A stretch of 64,000 nucleotides of DNA from Pseudomonas anatoliensis (GCF_017976235.1 NZ_JACVHC010000002.1:744001-808000), one strand, 5' to 3'; shown: positions 39,048-49,202, counted from the first letter of the stretch. Notes: generated by a model not told the origin, from the letters alone. Translations and numbers: made by a program.

Positions 39048-40019
39048 ATGTTGCCGCGCTTTCCTGCCGTCACCCGCTGCCTGTCACTTGCCGCCCTGTG
39101 TGTGGCCGGTCCCGTTGCTGCATTGGAGCTTCCCCTGCCACCACCCGGTGAGGACATCGTCGGCCAGGTGCAGGTGATCAAAGCCAAGTACGAAGACACC
39201 TTCGCCGATCTGGGCACCACCTACGATCTGGGCTATTCGGAAATGGTCGCGGCCAACCCGGGTATCGATGCCTGGCTGCCAGGTGCCGGTACCGAAATCG
39301 TGCTGCCGACACGTTTCATTCTGCCGCCGGGCCCGCGTGAAGGTATCGTCATCAACCTTGCCGAATACCGCCTCTACTACTACCCGAAAGGCCGGAACGT
39401 GGTGTACACCTTCCCGCTGGGTATCGGCCGTGAGGGCTGGGGGTCGCCGATCGCGCACACCACCATCACCGCCAAAACTCCTAATCCGACCTGGACGCCT
39501 CCAGCGTCGATCAAGGCTGAACACGCTGCTGATGGTGATCCGCTGCCAAACGTGGTGCCGGCCGGTCCTGACAACCCGCTGGGTCCGTTCAAGTTCACCC
39601 TGGGCACGCCGGGCTACCTGATCCACGGTTCGAACAAGAAGTTCGGCATCGGCATGCGCACCAGCCACGGTTGCTTCCGCATGTTCAACAACAACGTGCT
39701 GGAAATGGCCGGCATGGTGCCGGTCGGGACTTCGGTGCGCATCCTCAATGATGCCTACAAGTTCGGTCGCAGTGGCGGCAAGGTCTATCTGGAAGCGCAC
39801 ACGCCGATCGACGACAAAGGCAACCCGTCAGTGGTCGACAAGCACACGGCTGTGATCAACGCGATGCTCAAGCGTGAAGACATCACCAATAACTTGCGCA
39901 TGAATTGGGATGTGGTGCGTGATGTAGTCGCAGCCGAAGATGGCCTGCCAACCGAAATCGGTACGCCTGGCACTACGGCGCCGATGGTCTCCAGCGCCCC
40001 GATCGATCTACAGCAGTAA
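39048..40019 (+). CDS. L,D-transpeptidase (YkuD family) with LysM domain
   Basis: A 323-residue exported enzyme. A signal peptide (residues 1-26) is followed by a LysM-like domain (VIKAKYEDTFADLGTTYDLG) and a YkuD domain with the catalytic motif MRTSHGCFRM (C209) and an upstream IHG. It should form 3-3 crosslinks in peptidoglycan or link the Braun-type lipoprotein to it; oprI lies just downstream on the other strand. ATG 39048 has GAAGGA eight bases upstream. Earlier in-frame ATGs at 39030 and 38997 are less likely. Confidence 0.92.
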   Translation: MLPRFPAVTRCLSLAALCVAGPVAALELPLPPPGEDIVGQVQVIKAKYEDTFADLGTTYDLGYSEMVAANPGIDAWLPGAGTEIVLPTRFILPPGPREGIVINLAEYRLYYYPKGRNVVYTFPLGIGREGWGSPIAHTTITAKTPNPTWTPPASIKAEHAADGDPLPNVVPAGPDNPLGPFKFTLGTPGYLIHGSNKKFGIGMRTSHGCFRMFNNNVLEMAGMVPVGTSVRILNDAYKFGRSGGKVYLEAHTPIDDKGNPSVVDKHTAVINAMLKREDITNNLRMNWDVVRDVVAAEDGLPTEIGTPGTTAPMVSSAPIDLQQ

Positions 40020-40029
40020 GCTCAAAAAA

Positions 40030-40062
40030 AACCCGCCGATGCGTGAGCGTCGGCGGGTTTTT
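40030..40062 (+). terminator. Terminator after the L,D-transpeptidase gene
   Basis: ACCCGCCGA/TCGGCGGGT hairpin with a T-run. Confidence 0.9.
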
Positions 40063-40093
40063 TATTGCCCGGACAAAAGCATCCGGCACAAAA

Positions 40094-40120
40094 AAGCCGA
40101 CCCAAAAAATGGGTCGGCTT
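40094..40120 (-). terminator. Terminator of oprI
   Basis: AAGCCGACCC/GGGTCGGCTT hairpin, followed on the minus strand by a T-run (40089-40094). Confidence 0.9.
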
Positions 40121-40141
40121 GATAACAATCCCGAAGGACTA

Positions 40142-40393
40142 TTACTTGCGGCTAGCTTTTTCCAGCATGCGCAGAGCACGCTCGTTAGCTTCGTCAGCAG
40201 TCTGTTGTGCTTTTTGAGCAGCAGCCAGAGCTTCATCAGCTTTACGGTAAGCTTCGTCTGCACGAGCCTGGGAGCGAGCAGCTGCGTCTTCAGTAGCGGT
40301 CAGACGTGCTTCGGTTTCTTTCGATGCGCTGCTGCAACCGGTAGCCAGAACTGCGGCCAGAGCCAGAGCAGAGAATTTCAGAACGTTGTTCAT
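40142..40393 (-). CDS. oprI: Major outer-membrane lipoprotein I (Lpp-like)
   Basis: An 83-residue lipoprotein with signal peptide and lipobox LATGC (C20). The mature protein is an alpha-helical coil rich in A, K, E, D and Q and ends MLEKASRK, with the C-terminal Lys that attaches to peptidoglycan in Lpp. ATG 40393 follows GAAGGGG. It has its own promoter and a strong terminator, fitting a highly expressed monocistronic gene. Confidence 0.96.
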   Translation of the reverse strand: MNNVLKFSALALAAVLATGCSSASKETEARLTATEDAAARSQARADEAYRKADEALAAAQKAQQTADEANERALRMLEKASRK

Positions 40394-41029
40394 CGTGTTC
40401 CCCTTCAAGGACTTTCAATTAAGTGGCTGTCTCCTCCGATTGAGGAAATAGCCGGCGTACATACTACCCATTACTTGTAGTAAGTAAACTGACGTATAGC
40501 AAGAAGCAAAAAAAATTGTAGGCGCTGATTCTTTTTCGAGCAACTTTTAACTGCGCTGTATAAAAAACATCCAGCTGCAAGCCCCGCGCTGAGCGAGTCA
40601 ATCAGAAAAAGTTCCCGTCATGGCGTGTTGTTTTTGCAGTGTTGGCTAAAGTCTTTCTAGATGAATTCGTCCACACTTTTGTTCCGATTTTGCGTGCTGC
40701 TTCGCTTATCTTTATCCATGTTGAGGTGACTTTAAAAAAGGTCGCACGTCTTAAGTCTCAACATCCGGCAATGTTCAGGTGAGCGGCCCGGGAAGATCTT
40801 CTCCCAAACCGCACCTGCGTCCATCGGAGCCAACACCGTCAACCGCTTGATGACGAGCGCACCTTGAGCAATTTTGCCAATGGTGCCTACTATTTATCAG
40901 GTGCTCGGTTGTACGAGATCGGTGTGTCTCTTCTCGCTGTCGATCAGGCACGGGGTGGCGTAGATGTTCCTTCGCCGGAAAAACATCGGTAAGGTAGGGG
41001 TCAGAATCCAAGACCCGCGAGGAGTAGTG
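40394..41029. other. 636-bp gap between oprI and the acetyltransferase gene
   Basis: Apart from the oprI promoter region there is no gene I can support here. The part nearest oprI is A/T-rich. No hairpin with a T-run and no REP palindrome is present. A small RNA cannot be excluded. Confidence 0.5.
40461..40488 (-). promoter_or_regulatory. oprI: Candidate oprI promoter
   Basis: On the minus strand TTTACT (-35) and TAGTAT (-10) are 16 bp apart, with a leader of about 60 nt to the ATG. An A/T-rich tract upstream could act as an UP element. Confidence 0.55.
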
Positions 41030-41311
41030 ATGAGCGAGGCGTTGTCCATCCACCATGACCAGGCTGGTCATCAGTTCGAGACCAATGTGGACGGTCATCG
41101 TGCCTACCTGACCTATATGGATCTGGGGAAACAGACCCTGGATATCTATCGCACGTTCGTGCCCAACGCCTTGCGCGGCCGCGGCATTGCGGCGGCGCTG
41201 ACCGAAAGCGCGCTGCAATATGCCGAAGAAATGGGCTACACGGTGATTCCATCCTGCTCGTACGTCGAGCGTTACATGGAACGTCATCAGCGCCGCGCCG
41301 CAAAGATCTGA
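41030..41311 (+). CDS. GNAT-like N-acetyltransferase (YjdJ/NATD1 type)
   Basis: A 93-residue minimal GNAT protein. The acetyl-CoA loop is FVPNALRGRGIAAALTESAL, followed by VIPSCSYVERYMERH, typical of the small YjdJ/NATD1 group. ATG 41030 follows GAGGAG. It is convergent with the class I DAHP synthase gene, with a shared terminator between them. The substrate is unknown. Confidence 0.88.
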   Translation: MSEALSIHHDQAGHQFETNVDGHRAYLTYMDLGKQTLDIYRTFVPNALRGRGIAAALTESALQYAEEMGYTVIPSCSYVERYMERHQRRAAKI

Positions 41312-41323
41312 ATCGCACACAAA

Positions 41324-41352
41324 AAAACGCCGGGCAATGCCCGGCGTTTTTT
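41324..41352. terminator. Bidirectional terminator
   Basis: AAAACGCCGGGC/GCCCGGCGTTTT hairpin flanked by A-run and T-run, serving both convergent genes. Confidence 0.92.
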
Positions 41353-41370
41353 ATGCCTGAAAAACGCGTA

Positions 41371-42447
41371 TCAGCTGCGCTGGCGTTTTGGCAGAACATC
41401 CTTGAGCTTGGCGTGCATGCTGCGCAGGGTGTTCTCGGTAGCGGACCAGTCGATGCAGGCATCGGTGATCGATACGCCGTATTGCAGATCGGCGAGGTCC
41501 TTCGGAATCGCCTGGCAGCCCCAGTTCAAGTGACTCTCGACCATCAGGCCGATGATCGACTGGTTGCCTTCGAGGATCTGGTTGGCGACGTTCTCCATCA
41601 CCAGCGGTTGCAGGGCCGGATCCTTGTTGGAGTTGGCGTGGCTGCAATCGACCATGATGTTCGGCTTGATCTTCGCCTTGTTCAGCGCCTGCTCGCACAG
41701 CGCAACGCTGACCGAATCGTAGTTCGGCTTGCCATTGCCGCCACGCAGCACCACGTGACCGTAAGCGTTGCCTTTGGTGGTGACGATCGACACGCCACCT
41801 TCCTGGTTGATCCCCAGGAAACGGTGCGGGCTGGAGACCGACTGCAAGGCGTTGATCGCCACGGTCAGGCCACCATCGGTGCCGTTCTTGAAACCGACTG
41901 CCGAGGACAGGCCGGAAGCCATTTCACGGTGGGTCTGGGATTCGGTGGTGCGCGCGCCAATGGCCGACCAGCTGATCAGGTCCTGCAAATACTGCGGGGA
42001 GATCGGGTCGAGGGCTTCGGTCGCGGTCGGCAGGCCTTTTTCAGCCAGGTCCAGCAGCAGCTGACGACCGATGTGCAGACCGTCCTGGATCTTGAACGAG
42101 TCGTCCAGGTACGGATCGTTGATCAGGCCTTTCCAGCCGACGGTGGTGCGCGGCTTTTCGAAATACACGCGCATGACCAGATACAAGGTATCGGAGACTT
42201 CCGCGGCCAGCACCTTCAGGCGCTCGGCGTATTCGTGGGCAGCCTTGATGTCGTGGATCGAGCACGGGCCGATCACTACGAACAGACGGTGGTCGGTGCC
42301 ATCAAGAATGTTGCGAATGACTTCGCGGCCCTTGGTGACGGTGCGCAGGGCAGCGTCGCTCAGAGGGATATCACGCTTGAGCTGATCAGGTGTGATCAGG
42401 GTCTCGTTAGAGGCGACGTTTAGGTCGTTGATCGGTAAATCAGCCAT
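41371..42447 (-). CDS. Class I 3-deoxy-7-phosphoheptulonate synthase (AroFGH type)
   Basis: A 358-residue enzyme joining phosphoenolpyruvate and erythrose 4-phosphate in the first shikimate step. It shows VIGPCSIHDIKAAHEYAERL, MRVYFEKPRTTVGWKGL, SWSAIGARTTESQTHR, and MVDCSHANSNKD, which supply the metal ligands and substrate sites. The length matches E. coli AroG/F/H. Which amino acid inhibits it cannot be read here. A second, class II enzyme is encoded at 55.6 kb. Confidence 0.95.
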   Translation of the reverse strand: MADLPINDLNVASNETLITPDQLKRDIPLSDAALRTVTKGREVIRNILDGTDHRLFVVIGPCSIHDIKAAHEYAERLKVLAAEVSDTLYLVMRVYFEKPRTTVGWKGLINDPYLDDSFKIQDGLHIGRQLLLDLAEKGLPTATEALDPISPQYLQDLISWSAIGARTTESQTHREMASGLSSAVGFKNGTDGGLTVAINALQSVSSPHRFLGINQEGGVSIVTTKGNAYGHVVLRGGNGKPNYDSVSVALCEQALNKAKIKPNIMVDCSHANSNKDPALQPLVMENVANQILEGNQSIIGLMVESHLNWGCQAIPKDLADLQYGVSITDACIDWSATENTLRSMHAKLKDVLPKRQRS

Positions 42448-42577
42448 CGTTTACTCGTCAGGTCACGGGTGCCGGCCGCCAGCGATCCCCGCGCGGCGGA
42501 GCACAGCGGATTTAAGCGCGTCGGGGAGCGGAACCTTAGCGCGTTACGCGCCTGCTCGACAATGGGCAAACGCCGCT

Positions 42578-43021
42578 TTAATCCAGCACTGGCAGGGTAA
42601 AGGCCTTGCTCACGCTATCGTGGGAGAACTCGTCGGCATGTTGTTCGACCCATTGCAGGGCCGCCGCTTGAATATTCTGCAGGCCATCGTGGGCGTCGTT
42701 GATGCGGCAGTAGCGTTCAATCTGACACACCTGCTCACCCATTCGTGCACTGAACAGCGTTTGTTCGTCGGTGAAGGCGATGCCCACCAGATAACCTTTT
42801 TTACGGCGCAGACACCACGCCACATAGCCCGGAAAACAGAGGTCGGCGTTGAGAGTCGGCAGGCGTACTTGCAGCGCGGTGCCATGGCGCCAGGCACGGT
42901 GGTAATTGCAAGCGATGCCGCCGAGGCTGATAGTGTGCAGCTGTTGCCTGGAAATACATTCGGGCTTGAGCAACGTCAGTTCAACCGGCACTTCGTCCGG
43001 ATGAGGAATGAAACGTCCCAT
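42578..43021 (-). CDS. PilZ domain-containing protein
   Basis: A 147-residue protein. After the N-terminal MGRFIPHPDEVPVEL, the ISLGGIACNY stretch matches the D/NxSxxG part of PilZ, and WRHGTALQVRLP and GYVAWCLRRKKGYLVGIAF follow. The usual upstream RxxxR motif for cyclic di-GMP is not clear, so nucleotide binding is uncertain. ATG 43021 overlaps the start codon of the divergent thioredoxin-like gene. Confidence 0.82.
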   Translation of the reverse strand: MGRFIPHPDEVPVELTLLKPECISRQQLHTISLGGIACNYHRAWRHGTALQVRLPTLNADLCFPGYVAWCLRRKKGYLVGIAFTDEQTLFSARMGEQVCQIERYCRINDAHDGLQNIQAAALQWVEQHADEFSHDSVSKAFTLPVLD

Positions 43022-43406
43022 GAGCACAGACTCCCTGTGTCAGCCATTTGACATTGTTTCCCCCAGTATAGTGGTCGAATCCGAACTGACCGATTTCGAC
43101 GCCGACCAAAGGCTGTTGGCGATGAGCGGCGTTTCGCTGGTGATTTTCACCAGTGTCGGCTGCGCCAGTTGCCGCTTCGCCCGCGAGGTGTTGCCGGGGT
43201 TCGCACTGGCGGTGGATCGTCTGTGCTGGATCGATGCCGGCAACAACGGTGGTCTGGTCGAGCGATATCAGGTCTTTCATTTGCCGGCGCTGTTTGTGGT
43301 GCGCGACGGCGAATTCTTTGGCGCATTGCACACGCGCCTGACAGCCGATGCACTCAACACGGCATTGGCGCAGGCACTGGGTCGAATTGCAGAGGAGTTG
43401 CCATAA
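43020..43406 (+). CDS. Thioredoxin-like protein
   Basis: A 128-residue protein with a thioredoxin fold: VIFTSVGCASCRFAREVLP carries a CxxC (C-A-S-C) and FHLPALFVVRDGEFFGAL gives the cis-Pro strand. ATG 43020 is chosen; ATG 43008 (MKRPMST) is in frame and possible. The dehydropantoate reductase-like gene begins at the base after its stop, so the two form an operon. Confidence 0.85.
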   Translation: MSTDSLCQPFDIVSPSIVVESELTDFDADQRLLAMSGVSLVIFTSVGCASCRFAREVLPGFALAVDRLCWIDAGNNGGLVERYQVFHLPALFVVRDGEFFGALHTRLTADALNTALAQALGRIAEELP

Positions 43407-44360
43407 ATGGGGACAATCAACAAACCGGTGGTGGGAATTATCGGCACCGGTGCGATTGGCGGGTTCTACGGGTTGATGCTGGCGCGGGCGGGGTTCGATG
43501 TGCACTTTCTGTTGCGCAGCGAGTTTTCTGCCGTCGCCGAACGTGGCTTGCAGGTGGACAGTGCGGTGCATGGTCTGCTGAAGCTCGATCCGGTACAGGC
43601 CTATTCTGCGGCCGAAGACATGCCCAAATGCGACTGGCTACTGGTCGGCGCCAAGACCACCAGCAATGCCGGGCTGGCGCCGTCGATCATTGCGGCAGCC
43701 AAGCCAGGCGCGAAAGTGCTAGTGCTGCAAAACGGTCTCGACGTGGAAGACAGCCTGCGGCAATTGCTGCCTGACACACTGCATTTGCTCGGTGGGCTAT
43801 GCCTGATCTGCGTGCATCGCGACGGCCCGGGTCTGATCACCCATCAGGCACTCGGCGCAGTCAACGTCGGTTATCACAGCGGCCCGGCAAGCGATGACGG
43901 CGCGCGTATGGCGATCGTCGAGGAGGGCTCCGGACTGTTCCGCGTTGCTGGCATTGATTCCCAGGCAATGCCCAATCTGCATCAGGCGCGCTGGCAGAAA
44001 CTGGTCTGGAACATTCCCTATAACGGACTCTCGGTGCTGCTCGGCGCGGGCACCACGCCCCTGATGGCCGATGCCGACAGCCGTGCGTTGATTCAGGCGT
44101 TGATGGCCGAGGTCGTGCAGGGCGCCAAGGCTTGCGGCCAGGACGTGGCGCCCGGTTACGCCGACTTCCTGTTCACGATGACCGAAAAAATGCCCGACTA
44201 CTGGCCGAGCATGTACCACGACTTTTTGCACAAGCGCCCGCTGGAACTTGAAGCGATTTATGCCCGACCCTTGGCGGCGGCGAAAGCGGCAGGCTGTGAA
44301 CTGCCGCGCATCGAAGCGCTGTATCGAACATTGAGTTTTATTGACCGACGCAACACGTGA
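43407..44360 (+). CDS. 2-dehydropantoate 2-reductase family protein (PanE-like)
   Basis: A 317-residue NADPH-dependent reductase with the glycine motif GIIGTGAIGGFYGLML at the N-terminus, KTTSNAGLAP, VLQNGLDVED, and a C-terminal helical domain with KLVWNIPYNGLSVLL. PanE reduces ketopantoate, but paralogues act on other 2-keto acids, so the substrate is open. AGAGGAG lies before ATG 43407, which directly follows the previous stop. Confidence 0.88.
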   Translation: MGTINKPVVGIIGTGAIGGFYGLMLARAGFDVHFLLRSEFSAVAERGLQVDSAVHGLLKLDPVQAYSAAEDMPKCDWLLVGAKTTSNAGLAPSIIAAAKPGAKVLVLQNGLDVEDSLRQLLPDTLHLLGGLCLICVHRDGPGLITHQALGAVNVGYHSGPASDDGARMAIVEEGSGLFRVAGIDSQAMPNLHQARWQKLVWNIPYNGLSVLLGAGTTPLMADADSRALIQALMAEVVQGAKACGQDVAPGYADFLFTMTEKMPDYWPSMYHDFLHKRPLELEAIYARPLAAAKAAGCELPRIEALYRTLSFIDRRNT

Positions 44361-44390
44361 GTCGGTTTTTTGCGCAAGGAGGGGGAACGT

Positions 44391-45296
44391 ATGGCCAAGA
44401 ACATCGATGACAAACTGGTGCTGGCGATTTCGTCGCGTGCCTTGTTCGACCTGAGCGAGAGCCACAAGGTCTACCTGTCGAGCGGCGTCGAAGCCTACCG
44501 GCAATATCAGATCGAACACGAAGACGAAATTCTTGCCCCCGGCGATGCTTTCCCGCTGGTGGAGAAACTCCTGAGCCTGAACAGTCGCCTCGGCCGTGCG
44601 CGTGTCGAGGTGATTCTGGTGTCGCGCAACAGCGCAGACACCGGATTGCGCGTCTTCAATTCGATTCACCATTATGGTTTGGCCATTTCTCGCGCGGCGT
44701 TCGTCGGTGGGCGCAGTCCTTATCCCTACCTCAAAGCGTTTGGTTGCGACCTGTTTCTCTCCACGCACGCCGAAGACGTACGCTCGGCGCTGGATGCCGG
44801 TTTCGCTGCGGCAACGATTTTGTCCGGAGGCGCCAGCCGCGCCGCCAGCGACGAATTGCGCATCGCTTTCGACGGTGACGCGGTGATTTTTTCCGACGAG
44901 TCGGAGCGGGTTTATCAGTCCGGTGGGCTCGAAGCCTTTCAGGCCAAGGAGCGCGAATCGGCGCGCGAGCCATTGCGCGGCGGGCCGTTCAAGGGCTTTC
45001 TGGCGGCGCTCAACCTGTTGCAACGCGAGTTCCCTGACGACGACTGTCCGATCCGCACGGCGCTGGTCACCGCGCGTTCGGCACCGGCCCATGAGCGGGT
45101 GATTCGTACGTTGCGTGAATGGGACATCCGCCTCGACGAATCATTGTTTCTCGGTGGCCTGACCAAATCGGCGTTCCTCGAAGCGTTTGCCGCCGACGTA
45201 TTCTTCGACGATCAGGCCGGTCATTGCGAACTGGCCCGTGAAGTGGTCGCCACCGGCCATGTGCCGCATGGCATCAGCAACGAGCCGTCGATCTAA
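44391..45296 (+). CDS. 5'-nucleotidase (NT5 family, PF06189-like)
   Basis: A 301-residue cytosolic enzyme: AISSRALFDLSESHKVY, EVILVSRNSADTGLRVFNSI, FLSTHAEDVRSAL, IAFDGDAVIFSDESE and FFDDQAGH are in the order of the cytosolic 5'-nucleotidase family, with the acidic residues of a HAD-like site. ATG 44391 follows AAGGAGG. It lies 30 bp after the PanE-like gene and may share its transcript. It would dephosphorylate nucleoside monophosphates. Confidence 0.9.
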   Translation: MAKNIDDKLVLAISSRALFDLSESHKVYLSSGVEAYRQYQIEHEDEILAPGDAFPLVEKLLSLNSRLGRARVEVILVSRNSADTGLRVFNSIHHYGLAISRAAFVGGRSPYPYLKAFGCDLFLSTHAEDVRSALDAGFAAATILSGGASRAASDELRIAFDGDAVIFSDESERVYQSGGLEAFQAKERESAREPLRGGPFKGFLAALNLLQREFPDDDCPIRTALVTARSAPAHERVIRTLREWDIRLDESLFLGGLTKSAFLEAFAADVFFDDQAGHCELAREVVATGHVPHGISNEPSI

Positions 45297-45393
45297 AGCC
45301 CTGTGCTTCAAGACGTTGCGTTGCCCGTCGTACTCGCCAAGGCACTGCTAAGCTGAATCAAATCTCCGCCATGTTGGCTTGCGAGGAGGTCAT

Positions 45394-45897
45394 ATGATTC
45401 GTTCGATGCTGTATGCCACTGACCTCGGTCTGTACGCACCCTTCGTCATGCAGCATGCCCTGGCGTTGGCGCGAACGTTCAATGCCGATCTGTATGTAGT
45501 GCACGCGGTGGAACCGATGGGGCTGTTCGCCGAATCGGTGTTGCAGAGTTATCTCGACGAGCAGTCGCTGAACGAATTTCATAGCCAGGGTCTGAAAACA
45601 GTCATCGCCAATATCGAGCAGCGCGTGCTGGAGAGTTTTCGCGAAGAGCTTGGCGAAGAGGGCGAGCAGGATTTGCAGCGGATTCGTGCAGTGCGCGTGG
45701 TGCAGGGCGATCCGTCGCATGTGATTCTCGACCAGGCGCAGAAACTCTCTGTCGATTTGCTGATCGTAGGAAGTCACAGCCACGGGGTGGGCGCGGAAAC
45801 GCCGTTGGGGCGCACGGCGGCGCGGGTCCTGCAGCTGGCCAAGGTGCCGGTCTATCTGGTGCCGTTGGTGGAGCGGCGGCGACGCGAAGATCGCTGA
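45394..45897 (+). CDS. Universal stress protein (UspA family)
   Basis: A 167-residue USP-fold protein opening MIRSMLYATDLGLYAPFVM; the nucleotide-binding region is seen in DLLIVGSHSHGVGAETPLG then RTAARVLQLAKVPVYLVPL (G-2x-G-9x-G-S/T type). ATG 45394 follows GAGGAGG. Members respond to stress; no specific partner is shown here. Confidence 0.92.
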   Translation: MIRSMLYATDLGLYAPFVMQHALALARTFNADLYVVHAVEPMGLFAESVLQSYLDEQSLNEFHSQGLKTVIANIEQRVLESFREELGEEGEQDLQRIRAVRVVQGDPSHVILDQAQKLSVDLLIVGSHSHGVGAETPLGRTAARVLQLAKVPVYLVPLVERRRREDR

Positions 45898-46001
45898 AGC
45901 GGGAATAATGGCACTTTGACAAAAAAGTTCTAGATTTATTCTTCAAACCATTAATATAGTTATATACCGTCGCTGATGCCCGTGGCGTCTATCTGCTTTG
46001 A

Positions 46002-46985
<984 letters not shown>

Positions 46986-46994
46986 TCCACTGCT

Positions 46995-47477
46995 TCAGAG
47001 CACCTCGGTAACAGCAAATTGTTGCCGGGTGCCCGCCACCAGAATCTCTACCTCATCACCCTCGAACTTGCCCAGCAGGCTTTTGCCCAGCGGCGAGCGC
47101 GGCGTGATGACGGTAATCGGCTGACCCACCACATCGATTTTCAGGCCTGCCGCATCCGGTGCCAGGAACAGCCATTGCTCGCGACCCTTTTCGTCTTCCA
47201 GACCGAGCAGGGCGCCGACCTCGATGCCACGGTTTTCGTCATAGGCGCGCAGCGTCAGGTTCTGGCACAGCGCCAGTGACTGACGGATTTCCTCGACACG
47301 TTTCGCTTGCCCCGCCGCCAGATAAGACGCCTCAAGTCCAAGCGTGTCGTACTTGTTCTCGGCGATGTTCTCTTCGTGGGTCGCGGTTTCGTAAGCGGTT
47401 TGCGCGGCGCGTTCGGCTATATCGAGGTCGATGCGCAGCTTGTCGAGGATCAGTTGGTGGACGCTGTGTTTGTTCAT
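46995..47477 (-). CDS. Gre-like transcription elongation factor
   Basis: A 160-residue protein with an N-terminal coiled-coil (residues 1-75) and a C-terminal FKBP-like domain (VVGQPITVITPRSPLGKSLL) as in GreA/GreB. The tip of the coil reads HEENIAENKYDTLG, in place of the usual GDxSENAEY, so acidic residues remain but are rearranged. GreB is encoded separately at 34.2 kb. It starts two bases after the stop of the upstream membrane-protein gene, indicating coupling. The role is uncertain. Confidence 0.85.
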   Translation of the reverse strand: MNKHSVHQLILDKLRIDLDIAERAAQTAYETATHEENIAENKYDTLGLEASYLAAGQAKRVEEIRQSLALCQNLTLRAYDENRGIEVGALLGLEDEKGREQWLFLAPDAAGLKIDVVGQPITVITPRSPLGKSLLGKFEGDEVEILVAGTRQQFAVTEVL

Positions 47478-47479
47478 GA

Positions 47480-47887
47480 TCAATCGCAGAATTGCAAAAC
47501 GTTGGCGCGGCTTTTTTCGCTTGGCGCGGTTTGGTCCTGTTGCAACCAGAACTGACATTTGGGGTTCGACAGATTGCGGCGGCTGTCGCGTGCCTGATCC
47601 AGACGATTCTGTTGCTCGTTCTTGCGCAGGTTTTCTTCGTACTGATCGAACAGCGGACTCTGCGGCGCAATGTCCGGCACCGGTTGCACCACGGGTGGAG
47701 TGGCCAGTTGCTGAACTGCCTGGGCCACCGGCGCCAATTGTTCATTGAACACAAAACGCGAGAGCAGCCAGCAGGTCAGCGCAATCGCGAGGAAACCCAG
47801 CCACAGGCCCAAGGCAATACTGCCGGTCAATTGCAGCGCGCTAAGCTGAACAGGCAAGGGGCGACGCGGGTTGGGACGATAGGGCAT
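47480..47887 (-). CDS. Conserved hypothetical single-pass membrane protein
   Basis: A 135-residue protein with a short basic N-terminus (MPYRPNPRRPLP), one span (residues 21-47) and a charged C-terminal region rich in Q, N, D and R that includes a single C in KCQFWLQ. ATG 47887 follows CCAGGAGG. It is coupled to the Gre-like gene downstream. I do not recognise the family. Confidence 0.78.
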   Translation of the reverse strand: MPYRPNPRRPLPVQLSALQLTGSIALGLWLGFLAIALTCWLLSRFVFNEQLAPVAQAVQQLATPPVVQPVPDIAPQSPLFDQYEENLRKNEQQNRLDQARDSRRNLSNPKCQFWLQQDQTAPSEKSRANVLQFCD

Positions 47888-48011
47888 GGCTGCCTCCTGG
47901 CGGATGGTTGCGGGCAAGTGGCGATTGTCGCACGAAGATTAATCGCCGTCGGCTCTTCTGCATTCGCTCATTAATGCGGACAATCGGTGCTTTTGCCAAC
48001 GGGAGTCTTGA

Positions 48012-49154
48012 ATGCCGTCACTGAATACCCGCTGGGATATTTTTTGCACCGTCGTCGACAACTACGGCGACATCGGCGTGACCTGGCGTCTGGCCAGGCA
48101 ATTGGTGGCCGAACATTCGCTGGCCGTGCGGCTGTGGGTTGATGATCTGCGTGCGTTCGAACGTATTTGCCCAGAGATCGATATCAACGCCGCGCAACAA
48201 TGGCAGCAAGGTGTAGAGGTGCGGCACTGGCCGAGCGAGTGGTTGCCCATCGACGCCGCTGACGTGGTGATCGCAGCGTTCGCCTGCCAGTTACCGAGTG
48301 CTTACATGGACGTCATGGCCGAGCGGGAGAAGCCGCCGTTGTGGCTGAACCTCGACTATCTCAGCGCCGAAGACTGGGTCACCGGCTGCCACGGCCTGCC
48401 GTCGGTCAAATACAAGTCGGTGCAGAAAATCTTCTTCTTCCCGGGGTTCCGCCCCGGCACTGGTGGACTGCTGCGCGAAAGAGGCTTGCTCGAACAGCGT
48501 CGGCAGTTTCAGCGCGATGACCAGGCGCAGCGACAATTCCTGCAAGGTCTGGGCATTGAGCGTGCTCCCGATGCACAACTGATCTCGTTGTTTGCCTACG
48601 AGAACGCTGGACTGGCCAGTTGGCTCGACGTGCTGGCGGCTGGCGCGACGCCCACGCATTTGCTGGTGCCGGAAGGGCGGATTCTCGGTGACGTTGCGCG
48701 CTGGCTCGGCGTGGAAACCTTGACCGTCGGGGCGATAGAGGTGCGTCAGGCGCTGACCGTGCAGGTGCTGCCGTTCGTTCGTCAGGATCAATACGATCAC
48801 TTGCTCTGGTGCTGCGATTTCAACGCGGTGCGCGGTGAGGACTCATTCGTCCGGGCGCAGTGGGCGGGGCGGCCGATGCTGTGGCACATCTATCAGCAGG
48901 ACGAAGACATCCATCTGGACAAGCTCGACGCCTTCCTTGCCCTGTATACGAAAGGCCTCTCGCCCGCAGCGGCGCAGGCGATGAACGGTCTATGGCAGGC
49001 GTGGAGTGCGGGTCAGCCAATTGGCGATCAATGGCTCAGCGCCCGTAAACACTGGCCAGAACTGCAGGAAAATGCCGAGACATGGTGTCTGGAACAAGGC
49101 TTGCAGGCCGATCTTGCCGCAGCGCTGGTACAGTTTTACCTAAATTGGATATGA
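48012..49154 (+). CDS. earP: EF-P arginine 32 rhamnosyltransferase EarP
   Basis: A 380-residue GT-B glycosyltransferase. WDIFCTVVDNYGDIGVTWRL near the N-terminus holds the two aspartates (D16 and D20 here) that correspond to the catalytic pair D13/D17 of P. putida EarP. It transfers rhamnose from dTDP-rhamnose to Arg32 of EF-P. It lies 48 bp upstream of efp on the same strand, so an operon or overlapping promoter is likely. Confidence 0.96.
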   Translation: MPSLNTRWDIFCTVVDNYGDIGVTWRLARQLVAEHSLAVRLWVDDLRAFERICPEIDINAAQQWQQGVEVRHWPSEWLPIDAADVVIAAFACQLPSAYMDVMAEREKPPLWLNLDYLSAEDWVTGCHGLPSVKYKSVQKIFFFPGFRPGTGGLLRERGLLEQRRQFQRDDQAQRQFLQGLGIERAPDAQLISLFAYENAGLASWLDVLAAGATPTHLLVPEGRILGDVARWLGVETLTVGAIEVRQALTVQVLPFVRQDQYDHLLWCCDFNAVRGEDSFVRAQWAGRPMLWHIYQQDEDIHLDKLDAFLALYTKGLSPAAAQAMNGLWQAWSAGQPIGDQWLSARKHWPELQENAETWCLEQGLQADLAAALVQFYLNWI

Positions 49155-49202
49155 TACGCGGCCTAGATTTATGTAAATCCCATCCAAATTCGGATATTCG
49201 CA

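Noticed and set aside
43797..45092. 431-codon minus-strand open frame
   Set aside because: Antisense to the PanE-like and nucleotidase genes, with no family features.
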